This document shows positions 18,243 through 25,248 of a stretch of DNA of 64,000 bases, one piece after another. Below the pieces are notes generated by a model. The model made no database searches and had not been told where the DNA came from. It saw only the letters and a list, made by a program, of their open reading frames with translations. Within the stretch, counting starts at the first letter, position 1. Each line of letters starts with the position of its first letter. The translations under genes were made by a program, and so were the position numbers. Source of the DNA: CAVQCX01 sp963775335 (GTDB lineage: Bacteria > Pseudomonadota > Gammaproteobacteria > Chromatiales > Chromatiaceae); assembly GCA_963775335.1 (NCBI GenBank), contig CAVZIJ010000005.1, positions 114,538-178,537 on the forward strand, read 5' to 3'.

Positions 18243-18668
18243 ATGAGCGAACATACCAATGTCTACTGCGCCTCATGTGGCCGTCCTGAAGATGCCGGCA
18301 CAGTGGCTTATTTGGGCATCAAGTGGTGCTCAAATTGCGCCAAAGTAGGCGCAACTTCAAGTGGAGGCCGTTTCGTGTCGCAGCCAAGTCCTGGACGCAT
18401 GATCGAAGGCGTAAGCAACGATCCATTGGTGGCCTGGGAAGATTGCTTTTTACTCGAACCGAAGAAGCGAATCGTCAAGTCAAAGGCAAAAGCGGAAATC
18501 CAACGGGCTTGGGAGGTATGGGATGGTGACAAAAGCAACAATGCTTCCATGCTTTTGTTTTTCGGGTGGCTGCGTAGGTTCCGGCCATACTTCCTCACTT
18601 TTCGTGGCAAAGGTGACCCTTGGCAACAGGTTCACGCATGGCTGCTTCAAATTGAGCATGATCGCTAA
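18243..18668 (+). CDS. Zinc-ribbon-like hypothetical protein, gene-cassette-like
   Basis: The 141-residue product starts with CASCGRPEDAG and continues with KWCSNCAKVG, two CxxC pairs about 18 residues apart that would bind one zinc ion. The rest is basic then aromatic (WLRRFRPYFLTFRG) without a known domain. It begins 20 bases after the second attC-like site. Its TAA at 18666-18668 belongs to CGCTAA, the left part of what looks like a third attC core, directly abutting group II intron sequence. Confidence 0.65.
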   Translation: MSEHTNVYCASCGRPEDAGTVAYLGIKWCSNCAKVGATSSGGRFVSQPSPGRMIEGVSNDPLVAWEDCFLLEPKKRIVKSKAKAEIQRAWEVWDGDKSNNASMLLFFGWLRRFRPYFLTFRGKGDPWQQVHAWLLQIEHDR

Positions 18669-19385
18669 TCGGGATAGAGAGCCGCTCAAGCGGCCCCCTC
18701 CCACAGCACCGTACGTACGGGTCCGTATACGCTGCCTAGCCTGCTATTTGCAGCGACGCTTCATCGGGCAGATCGAATTCACGTCAAGTGTCTATCGGGC
18801 CGTAGCCGGATGGTGGATCTTGCACCATAGCGTGCGCACGGAAATGAGTCCGATCCGTTCGAAATGTGCGTTGCTCAATCCGCTGTTGGTAGCCAATGTC
18901 TTGGAGAGCCGCCAGTAGCTTTTGCGAGAGAGGCCGAGACGAATGGCGTCCCGCTTATTCACTCCCAGCTTGATCAGCTCTCCGATTCTACGTCGCGGTC
19001 TGCGCCGCTGCTTCCAGTAGCACATTCTTAAACGCCTTCTGATCCAACCGTCAAGTGCTGTGCCATCATTATACTTCAGTCCGCATCCATAGTGCCCCAT
19101 CCACCCTCGCACGTATTGCTCCAGGCGGAAGATTCTCGACTCTATGGAGATACCCGGACATCGGCGCGTGATCCGTTTTAGCTCGTGCTTGAACCGCCGG
19201 ACCTTGCAGTCGAGCGCTCGAAGCTTCTTACGGTGGATCTCGAACCCGAGCACTGAGCTCTTTTTCACCTGACCGACTTTGCTTTTGGCTTGGTTCACCT
19301 TCACCTTGAGCACTTGCTCCAGGTAGCGGCTCACACTCGCCATCACTCGCTCACCTGCGCGCTTGGACTTGACAAAGATCGCCAG
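18668..19385 (-). mobile_element. 3' portion of a group IIC-type intron
   Basis: On the minus strand a maturase coding remnant (to 18792) leads into a degenerate domain V (about 18703-18732, containing CCGTACGTACGG) and a domain VI hairpin, ending in TATCCCGAT at about 18668. That 3' end and the class C look of the reverse transcriptase tail fit group IIC introns. The intron is antisense to the cassette genes and its end meets TAGCG, which together with a lost G/GT would rebuild an attC core, as expected for the attC-targeting IIC subgroup. Everything 5' of the reverse transcriptase middle is missing. Confidence 0.7.
18792..19385 (-). pseudogene. Group II intron reverse transcriptase/maturase, C-terminal remnant
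   Basis: The frame encodes only the end of the intron protein: LAIFVKSKRAGERVM (just after where YADD should stand), a reverse transcriptase block ending SVLGFEI, then the maturase/thumb region with GWMGHYG, RRRLRMCYWKQRRR and SRKSYWRLSKTLAT. It lacks the polymerase active site and all N-terminal blocks, so it cannot be functional. Reading further upstream in frame enters the domain V/VI RNA of another intron, so the apparent ATG at 19451 is not a real start. Confidence 0.75.
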
Positions 19386-19490
19386 TCGAGTCGCCCCGGG
19401 GAACCTCCCCCCGAGGCGCTCACAGAACCGGACGTGAACGTCTCCGTTCATCCGGCTCCTCCTATCCAGCCTGCCCGCAGAGTATAGAAC
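19386..19490 (-). mobile_element. 3' end of a second group II intron (domains V and VI)
   Basis: Positions 19425-19458 on the minus strand form a textbook 34-nt domain V: an 8-bp stem (GAGCCGGA with TCCGGTTC), a 2-nt CG bulge, a 6-bp stem (TGAACG with CGTTCA) and a GAGA tetraloop, with the catalytic AGC triad. A GC-rich domain VI hairpin follows (about 19388-19424). The sequence then joins, without a gap, the broken reverse transcriptase of the first intron. Upstream the intron is cut off by RAYT element 1 at 19491. Confidence 0.75.
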
Positions 19491-20277
19491 AAAAGGTCAC
19501 AGATCTATTTTTTCCGCTCGTCCGAGGTAGAGTGTCAATCAGTTGTGGGGAATTCTTGCTATGCCAAGGATGGGGCGAGTTGTGTTGCTGAGATATCCGC
19601 CTCATGTCGTGCAGCGTGGACACAATCGCCAGGTAGTGTTTGCGGAAACGGGAGATTACGAACGTTACCTGAACACGCTTGGGGAGTTTAAGGATGAGTA
19701 TGGCGTTGAAGTGTACGCTTTTTGCCTGATGACCAACCACGTTCACCTGTTGCTTTCGCCTAGTGGCTCTGCAGGTATCGGGAGACTGATCAAGCGACTC
19801 GCCGCCCGCCAGACCCGAAGCCACAATCGGTTGGAGGGGCGCAGCGGCACGTTATGGGAAGAGCGGTACAAATCGAGCCCAGTGCAGACGGAAGCGTACC
19901 TGCTTGCATGCTGCCGCTACATTGAGCTCAATCCCGTTAGGGCGCGAATGGTGATGGCGCCGGAGCACTATCCGTGGTCGAGTTGCCGTCATCGGCTTGG
20001 CGAGACAGGCTGCGAATGGCTAGATTACGATCTATGTTATCTGGCCTTGGGAGAGGGGGACGAAGTACGGCGGGCTCGGTACAAGAAGTTTCTGCAGGCG
20101 GCGATCCCGGATGGCGAGTGGGCCCTTATCTGCGAGGCCGTCCAGCGGGGACAGTTGACGGGGACCGAGCGCTTTGCCGAAGAGGTGGCAACGATTATCG
20201 GGCGCCGGATCGAGCGGAGAGGGCAAGGGCGACCAAGGACATCGCAAAATGGCGAAAAATAACTCTGTCACCTTTTT
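19491..20277 (+). mobile_element. RAYT element 1 with terminal inverted repeats
   Basis: The unit runs from AAAAGGTCACAGATC at 19491 to the inverted copy ending CTCTGTCACCTTTTT at 20277, with one transposase gene inside. It is nearly identical over its full length to element 2 (23094-23880). It lies between the second intron fragment and a third. Confidence 0.75.
19561..20262 (+). CDS. REP-associated tyrosine transposase (RAYT, IS200-like), copy 1
   Basis: The 233-residue single-strand HUH transposase has the metal-binding pair NHVHLLL near residue 66, the catalytic Tyr in CRYIELNPVRARMV near 124, and the RAYT-type start VVQRGHNRQVVF. Enzymes of this class nick and join palindromic REP DNA. 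ATG 19561 aligns with the start of the other copies. It differs from copy 2 at only about four residues (Met4/Val, Leu10/Pro, Glu/Gly in LWEER, Leu/Pro in DYDLCY), pointing to recent duplication. Both copies look intact. Confidence 0.85.
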   Translation: MPRMGRVVLLRYPPHVVQRGHNRQVVFAETGDYERYLNTLGEFKDEYGVEVYAFCLMTNHVHLLLSPSGSAGIGRLIKRLAARQTRSHNRLEGRSGTLWEERYKSSPVQTEAYLLACCRYIELNPVRARMVMAPEHYPWSSCRHRLGETGCEWLDYDLCYLALGEGDEVRRARYKKFLQAAIPDGEWALICEAVQRGQLTGTERFAEEVATIIGRRIERRGQGRPRTSQNGEK

Positions 20278-20279
20278 CT

Positions 20280-20340
20280 AAAACTGCACGTCCGGGTCCG
20301 TGCGGGGGGCGCCCGGTAACGGGCGCTCCTGCCGCGAGAG
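20280..20340 (+). mobile_element. Group II intron 3' fragment A (half of domain V plus domain VI)
   Basis: The 61 bases begin with AAAACTGCACGTCCGGG, the 3' strand of a domain V, then a GC-rich domain VI hairpin (GCGCCCGGTAACGGGCGC) ending CCGCGAGAG. The same 61 bases recur at 24098-24158 with two differences. Here the 5' part of the intron is absent, replaced by RAYT element 1. The fragment stands 38 bases upstream of the VOC gene. Confidence 0.65.
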
Positions 20341-20378
20341 ACCGCGTCGGTACGCACAAAAACCATAGGAGTCCAAAC

Positions 20379-20879
20379 ATGACAAAGCGGGTACTTGCTC
20401 CAGCGTTTTGCCAAGTTGCCTGGGTCGTCCGAGACCTCGCGGCTGCCGAGAAGTTCTTCGTTGAAACGATGGGAATCAGCCGCTTCATGCACATGGACAA
20501 CCTGGCCGCAAAGGACACCGAGGGCACTTATCTCGGGAAGCCCGGGAACTGGGTCTGCAACCTTCACATCGCCTACGCAGGAGACATTCAAATCGAACTG
20601 ATCCAGCCTATCTCGGGGGACAGCATTTACCAGCAGTCACTTGATCGACACGGTGACGCCGTTCAGCACGTGGCGTACTGGCTGGACGATGCGGACTATG
20701 ACTCCGCGGCCGCTCACTTGGAGTCCTCGGGCTATCCCGAGATTCAGAGCTTCCGGTTGCCCATCCTACGTGTCGGCTACTACGACACGCGTCGGGTTAT
20801 TGGCGTCGTAACCGAGATCGTCGGTTCCACCGAAGCAGGCCATGAGCTCCGGCGCAATTTGAAGTCGGGTAACTTTTGA
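20379..20879 (+). CDS. VOC-superfamily (glyoxalase/dioxygenase-like) protein, gene cassette
   Basis: The 166-residue product has two VOC beta-alpha-beta-beta-beta modules (about 8-75 and 85-160): FCQVAWVVRDLAAAEKFFVETMG, with the metal-site His replaced by Gln, and later QHVAYWLDD and TEIVG, where the Glu could bind metal. VOC proteins act as lyases, isomerases, extradiol dioxygenases or antibiotic-binding proteins; no substrate can be named. AGGAG lies 8 bases before ATG 20379. It is followed 15 bases later by a consensus attC site, so it is a gene cassette. Composition is closer to the chromosome than that of the TIR gene. Confidence 0.75.
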   Translation: MTKRVLAPAFCQVAWVVRDLAAAEKFFVETMGISRFMHMDNLAAKDTEGTYLGKPGNWVCNLHIAYAGDIQIELIQPISGDSIYQQSLDRHGDAVQHVAYWLDDADYDSAAAHLESSGYPEIQSFRLPILRVGYYDTRRVIGVVTEIVGSTEAGHELRRNLKSGNF

Positions 20880-20894
20880 GGGAGTCTGGAAGCG

Positions 20895-20957
20895 GTCTAA
20901 CGAGTAAGGGTAGATCGTGAGAGCGAAGCGAGCCACGATCTTATCCGGTTGTTGAAC
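20895..20957 (+). repeat. attC site after the VOC gene
   Basis: Left core GTCTAAC (20895-20901) and right core GTTGAAC (20951-20957) both match consensus. Inside, AGATCGTG pairs with CACGATCT around a 14-base loop, with looser pairing next to the cores. The site is 63 bp, close to the short classical attC form, and its left half resembles the partial site after the methyltransferase gene. Confidence 0.8.
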
Positions 20958-21197
20958 GAGCCCGAGCTCGGGGCCTCGCAACAGCGGATCGACGCTCTTT
21001 AGAAAATTGATCGCAGAAGCCGCGGGCGGTCAGGGCAGGACTGGCGGCCAACCTGGCACCTGGAGCCGGCGAAAGGCTGGTGGTTCGGCCCTGGCCGGGC
21101 GCCTGGAGGCGGCCCAAGTGGCCACCCGGCGCCGGGATTTTCGCTGATTCTCACCACACGGGCACAGCCAAGCTCTGGCCGCGCACGGCCAGAGATG
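20958..21197. other. 240 bases of GC-rich DNA without a recognised feature
   Basis: No open frame with a ribosome site, no attC and no intron domain is seen. A CCCGAGCTCGGGG palindrome lies at 20961-20973. It may be a remnant of a lost cassette or insertion sequence. Confidence 0.4.
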
Positions 21198-21982
21198 AAA
21201 AAAGGTGACAGATTTATTTTTACGATAAGATGCTGTGAGTAGGGCTGATCTTCAAGGAGCGAGCAGATGCCAAGGACGGGGCGAGTGGTTTTGGCGGGAT
21301 ATGCGCATCATATCGTTTAGCGTGGGCACAACTGGCAACCGGTGTTTGCCGAGGCGAGGGACTATCAGCGTTACTGGGATACCTTGAGGGAGTTCAAGGA
21401 GGGGTACGCTATGAGAGGTCTACGCATTTTGTTTAATGACCAATCATGTTCACCTTCTGGTTTCTCCGAGCGATTGCGCGGGGATAGGGAAGCTAATGAA
21501 GCGGCTTGCCGGAAGGCAGGCGCGTAACCACAATCGCCTGGAGGGGCGCAGCAGCAAGCTGTGGGAGGGACGGTATAAGTCAAGCGTGGTCCAGACCGAG
21601 GCGTATTTGCTCGCTTGCTGCCGGTATATCGAGCTCAACCCAGTACGGGCGCGTATGGTAAGCGAGCCGGAGAGGTATTCATGGTCGAGCGGTCGATACC
21701 GATTCGGTGACGAGGGCGGTGACTGGCTGGATTACGACGCGTGTTACCTCGCGTCAGGGCAAGGAGATGAGGAGCGCAGGGCGCGGTACGAGGCGTTCTT
21801 GCATTCAGCGATACCGGGCGAGAAGTGGGCCCTTATACGGGAGGCGGTGCAGCGAGGGCAGTTGACCGGTTCGGATCGATTTACGGAAGAGGTGGCGCCG
21901 ATCATAGGGAAGCGAATCAGAGAGGAGGGGCAAGGCCGCCCAAGACAGGTGACATCGGGCGTGAAAAAGGATCTGTCACCTT
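21198..21982 (+). mobile_element. RAYT element 3, decayed
   Basis: Bounded by AAAAAAGGTGACAGAT at 21198 and the inverted GGATCTGTCACCTTG ending at 21982, the same termini as elements 1 and 2. Its transposase gene is broken and its sequence is clearly more diverged, so it is the older insertion. Confidence 0.7.
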
Positions 21983-22011
21983 GTTCGACGTTTTTCGATG
22001 ACGGGCAGTAG
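21267..22011 (+). pseudogene. Broken RAYT transposase
   Basis: From ATG 21267 the frame matches the intact copies (MPRTGRVVLAGYAHHIV) but hits TAG at 21318-21320 where they have Gln, and loses frame around 21405-21440. The second half resumes in another frame at MTNHVHLLVSPS (21436) and keeps the HUH motif and the catalytic Tyr region CRYIELNPVRARMV. Its reading frame passes through the right inverted repeat and stops at 22011, one base before the rsgA-like start. Confidence 0.8.
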
Positions 22012-23082
22012 ATGATGAATAAATATTGTGACTTGAGTGAACTGGGCTGGAGTGACTGGTTTGCGCAGCGGGCAGACTGCAAACCGCCGGATACCCTTGC
22101 CCGCGTAGCAGCGGTCGATCGCGACCAATTTCTGCTCGTGGATCAGGACGGGAATTTTCGGGCAAAGTTGGCTGGCCGTTATTTGCACCATCACCACCGG
22201 AGCCAGGAACTGCCGTGCGTAGGCGACTGGGGCTGTGTGGAAAAGCAGTCTGGCGACGGCCTTGGGGTGATCCACGCGCTACTGGAACGCAGGACGTTGC
22301 TGCGCAGGAAGTCGGTCGGGAACGTCATGGACTACCAGATGATTGCAGCGAACGTGGATTACGTGCTCATCGTGCAGTCTTGCCACTTCGATTTCAATCT
22401 GAAGCGTTTGGAACGCTATCTCGTCATGGTGATGGCAGATGGCGCCGAGCCGTACATTTTGCTGACCAAGACGGATTTGGTGGATACTGCGGTACTGGCC
22501 AGACAGTTAACGGAAATCCAGTCTATCGGTATCACCGTGCCAATAGTGCCGTTGAGTAACGTAACACGAGACGGCCTAGAGGATGTTAAACGGCTGCTGC
22601 TGCCTGGCAAGACCTATTGTTTCGTCGGCTCGTCAGGGGTTGGGAAGAGCACACTGATCAATCAGTTGGTCGGCCATGAAGAAATGGAGACAAGGTCTGT
22701 CAGCGGGACAGGAGAAGGACGGCACACCACCGTTCGTCGTGAGCTGATTCGTCTCGAAGGTGGCGCGCTGGTCATCGACAACCCGGGAATGCGCGAATTC
22801 GGCATCCTCGGCGCGGAAAGCGGCATAGCGAACAACTACGCCGACATCATTGCTCTCGCGTCCAGCTGCCGCTATCAAGACTGTAGCCATACTGGCGAGC
22901 CAGGCTGTGCCGTACTCGCGGCCGTGCATACCGGCGAGGTCAACCAGGAATCTCTCGATACTTTTCTCAGGCTCAAAGAAGAATCGGCATTCAACGACAT
23001 GTCGTATGCCGAGAAAAGAAAGAAGGATCGGGACTTTGGTCGGTACATCAAGTCGTCGAAGAAGGATTTACGGAATAAGTAG
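22012..23082 (+). CDS. rsgA: RsgA-like ribosome-assembly GTPase
   Basis: The 356-residue circularly permuted GTPase matches RsgA (YjeQ), which checks maturation of the 30S ribosomal subunit. Seen are an N-terminal OB-fold region, the permuted G4 motif TKTD, P-loop GSSGVGKST (near 206), DNPGMREF as G3, and a C-terminal zinc knuckle CRYQDCSHTGEPGC. All key residues are present, so it should be active. It lies directly between RAYT elements 3 and 2 (12 bases before the latter) with no clear ribosome site, and is AT-richer than the chromosome. It is probably an extra, acquired copy, as rsgA is normally found next to orn or psd; that needs the rest of the genome. Confidence 0.85.
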   Translation: MMNKYCDLSELGWSDWFAQRADCKPPDTLARVAAVDRDQFLLVDQDGNFRAKLAGRYLHHHHRSQELPCVGDWGCVEKQSGDGLGVIHALLERRTLLRRKSVGNVMDYQMIAANVDYVLIVQSCHFDFNLKRLERYLVMVMADGAEPYILLTKTDLVDTAVLARQLTEIQSIGITVPIVPLSNVTRDGLEDVKRLLLPGKTYCFVGSSGVGKSTLINQLVGHEEMETRSVSGTGEGRHTTVRRELIRLEGGALVIDNPGMREFGILGAESGIANNYADIIALASSCRYQDCSHTGEPGCAVLAAVHTGEVNQESLDTFLRLKEESAFNDMSYAEKRKKDRDFGRYIKSSKKDLRNK

Positions 23083-23093
23083 CGTGTTAAAAC

Positions 23094-23880
23094 AAAAGGT
23101 GACAGATTTATTTTCCCGCTCGTCGGAGGTAGAGGGCCAATCAGTTGTGGGGGAGTTGTTGCTGTGCCAAGGGTGGGGCGAGTTGTGTTGCCGAGATATC
23201 CGCCTCATGTCGTGCAGCGTGGACACAATCGCCAGGTAGTGTTTGCGGAAACGGGAGATTACGAACGTTACCTGAACACGCTTGGGGAGTTTAAGGATGA
23301 GTATGGCGTTGAAGTGTACGCTTTTTGCCTGATGACCAACCACGTTCACCTGTTGCTTTCGCCTAGTGGCTCTGCAGGTATCGGGAGACTGATCAAGCGA
23401 CTCGCCGCCCGCCAGACCCGAAGCCACAATCGGTTGGAGGGGCGCAGCGGCACGTTATGGGAAGGGCGGTACAAATCGAGCCCAGTGCAGACGGAAGCGT
23501 ACCTGCTTGCGTGCTGCCGCTACATTGAGCTCAATCCCGTTAGGGCGCGAATGGTGATGGCGCCGGAGCACTATCCGTGGTCGAGTTGCCGTCATCGGCT
23601 TGGCGAGACAGGCTGCGAATGGCTAGATTACGATCCCTGTTATCTGGCCTTGGGAGAGGGGGACGAAGTACGGCGGGCTCGGTACAAGAAGTTTCTGCAG
23701 GCGGCGATCCCGGATGGCGAGTGGGCCCTTATCTGCGAGGCCGTCCAGCGGGGACAGTTGACGGGGACCGAGCGCTTTGCCGAAGAGGTGGCAACGATTA
23801 TCGGGCGCCGGATCGAGCGGAGAGGGCAAGGGCGACCAAGGACATCGCAAAATGGCGAAAAATAAATCTGGCACCGTTTT
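23094..23880 (+). mobile_element. RAYT element 2 with terminal inverted repeats
   Basis: Starts with AAAAGGTGACAGAT at 23094 and ends with the inverted ATCTGGCACCGTTTT at 23880. It is nearly identical to element 1 including the non-coding leader. To its right it joins a group II intron fragment whose last 61 bases also follow element 1. Confidence 0.75.
23164..23865 (+). CDS. REP-associated tyrosine transposase (RAYT), copy 2
   Basis: The 233-residue product has the same HUH motif, catalytic Tyr region and length as copy 1. Here the start codon is GTG (23164) where copy 1 has ATG. The open frame is complete. Because copies 1 and 2 are almost identical and flank the rsgA-like gene and element 3, homologous recombination between them could delete about 3.6 kb. 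Confidence 0.85.
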   Translation: MPRVGRVVLPRYPPHVVQRGHNRQVVFAETGDYERYLNTLGEFKDEYGVEVYAFCLMTNHVHLLLSPSGSAGIGRLIKRLAARQTRSHNRLEGRSGTLWEGRYKSSPVQTEAYLLACCRYIELNPVRARMVMAPEHYPWSSCRHRLGETGCEWLDYDPCYLALGEGDEVRRARYKKFLQAAIPDGEWALICEAVQRGQLTGTERFAEEVATIIGRRIERRGQGRPRTSQNGEK

Positions 23881-24158
23881 CAGAACAGCTTCTACACCTG
23901 CGTGATCGCGTGCGTTTTCAAGTGGCGCAGCCGCCGGGGTGGGAAGCGACGCATCTTCAACTGGGCTGTCTTGAAAGAAGCACTGGGGCGATTGGCTGTG
24001 GCCTTGCCCAGAGTAACGGACAAGCGGCGAGAGCATGTGGTGTTTGCATAAAAACGCGTCCGCCGCGAAGGCGAGTACGACCGAGGAACCGAATGCGGCA
24101 AAACTGCACGTCCGGGTCTGTGCGGGGGGCGCCCGGTAACGGGCGCTCCTACCGCGAG
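23881..24158 (+). mobile_element. Group II intron fragment B: maturase tail plus domains V-VI
   Basis: Positions 23881-24051 translate to a typical maturase C-terminal tail (FKWRSRRGGKRRIFNW then ALPRVTDKRREHVVFA and a stop). A degenerate domain V (about 24085-24117) and domain VI follow, ending CTACCGCGAGAG at 24158. The last 61 bases match fragment A. The intron has lost everything upstream at the junction with RAYT element 2. It is in the same direction as the cassette genes, unlike the intron remnants at 18.7-19.5 kb. Confidence 0.65.
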
Positions 24159-24186
24159 AGGCGTAATACAACCAGTGGAAGACAAG

Positions 24187-24969
24187 ATGCAAGATTCATG
24201 GCAATCGGGCGACCCATACGAATACTACATGGGAAGGTGGAGCAAGTTGGTAGCCGAGAAATTTGTTGATTGGCTATCACCCAAAACCGGGTTCCATTGG
24301 CTGGACGTAGGGTGTGGTTCAGGTGCCTTAAGTGAAGCGATTGTTGATAGGCGTAATCCAGTTTCGGTTGTCGGCATTGACCAATCGGAAGGTTTTGTAC
24401 GTACTGCGATGCAGCCCCTTGGCAGTAAAGTCAGTTGCAAAGTAGGAAATGCGATGTCATTACCACTCGACGAAGCAACGATAGATGTTGCTGTATCCGG
24501 CTTGGTACTGAATTTCATACCTTCCCCTGAACAGGCGCTCTCAGAAATGCAGCGGGTAACCAAAAAGGGCGGCACCGTTGCGGTATATATCTGGGATTAC
24601 GCAGGAAAAATGGAATTTCTTACATATTTTTGGGATGCGGTTGTTGAACTGAATCCAGCTGCGTCGGCCCTTCACGAAGGTCGCCGTTTTCCGGGTTCAA
24701 ACGCTGAACAACTGATAAAAATCTTCAAATATGTTGGTATTTCGGAAATTGAAGCAACGGCACTCGACATTGTTACGCACTTCACTGACTTTAACGATTA
24801 TTGGAAACCATTTCTCGGCGGTCAGGGACCTGCGCCGTCATATGTGGCGGAGCTTGACGAACCAGAAAGAAGCCGCCTTAGGGAAGCGTTAGCGCAAAGG
24901 TTACCAGTAAACGAAGATGGATCTATCTTGCTGTCTGCGCGAGCCTGGGCAACGAAAGGAGTAGTGTAA
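24187..24969 (+). CDS. Class I SAM-dependent methyltransferase, gene-cassette-like
   Basis: The 260-residue product has methyltransferase motif I LDVGCGSGALSEAI (near residue 39), an acidic residue after the second strand (VGIDQSEG), and LPLDEATIDVAVSGLVLNFI with the post-motif MQRVTKKGGTVAVYIW, the UbiE/Coq5-like (Methyltransf_11) pattern. The target molecule is unknown. I use ATG 24187, preceded by GGAAG, rather than GTG 24175. The gene is visibly AT-rich. It follows intron fragment B and is followed by the left half of an attC site, so it is probably the last cassette of the array. Confidence 0.8.
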   Translation: MQDSWQSGDPYEYYMGRWSKLVAEKFVDWLSPKTGFHWLDVGCGSGALSEAIVDRRNPVSVVGIDQSEGFVRTAMQPLGSKVSCKVGNAMSLPLDEATIDVAVSGLVLNFIPSPEQALSEMQRVTKKGGTVAVYIWDYAGKMEFLTYFWDAVVELNPAASALHEGRRFPGSNAEQLIKIFKYVGISEIEATALDIVTHFTDFNDYWKPFLGGQGPAPSYVAELDEPERSRLREALAQRLPVNEDGSILLSARAWATKGVV

Positions 24970-24980
24970 TTGCTAAGTCC

Positions 24981-25010
24981 GCCCAACGAATAAGGTTAGA
25001 TCGCGCGAAG
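24981..25010 (+). repeat. Left half of an attC site
   Basis: GCCCAAC (24981-24987) fits the RYYYAAC core and the next bases (GAATAAGGTTAGATCG) resemble the left arm of the attC after the VOC gene. No right core follows; the sequence changes to unrelated DNA near 25010. This marks the right edge of the array. Confidence 0.6.
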
Positions 25011-25248
25011 CCGGGAGGAGAAAACGCGCCCTAAAACAAAAAAGCTGGGAGGTGGCTAAGAAACACAATCGGCACTTTCAATCCGACCAAACTGCGCCAG
25101 TTTCGGAACGTCGATGGCGAAAGGGACAGGTCTGGCGTTGTGGCGCCCCTTGCGTGAAGTAGCGGGTCCCGGATTTTCCACAGCGCATTGGCGGCGATCG
25201 GCGAAAACCTGCCTCGCAAAAAAGTGCAAGCGCCGGCGGGGACCTCTC

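Noticed and set aside
19386..19451. ATG 19451 as the start of the intron maturase
   Set aside because: Those bases fold as domain V and VI of a group II intron, so the reading frame there is accidental.
16930..25010. An integron integrase gene
   Set aside because: No tyrosine recombinase with the integrase patch is encoded in or near the cassette region; only RAYT transposases are found.
25031..25248. Minus-strand frame extending past the GtrB-like stop region
   Set aside because: It overlaps the glycosyltransferase gene in another frame and lacks a start signal; the 25.0-25.25 kb gap shows no gene.
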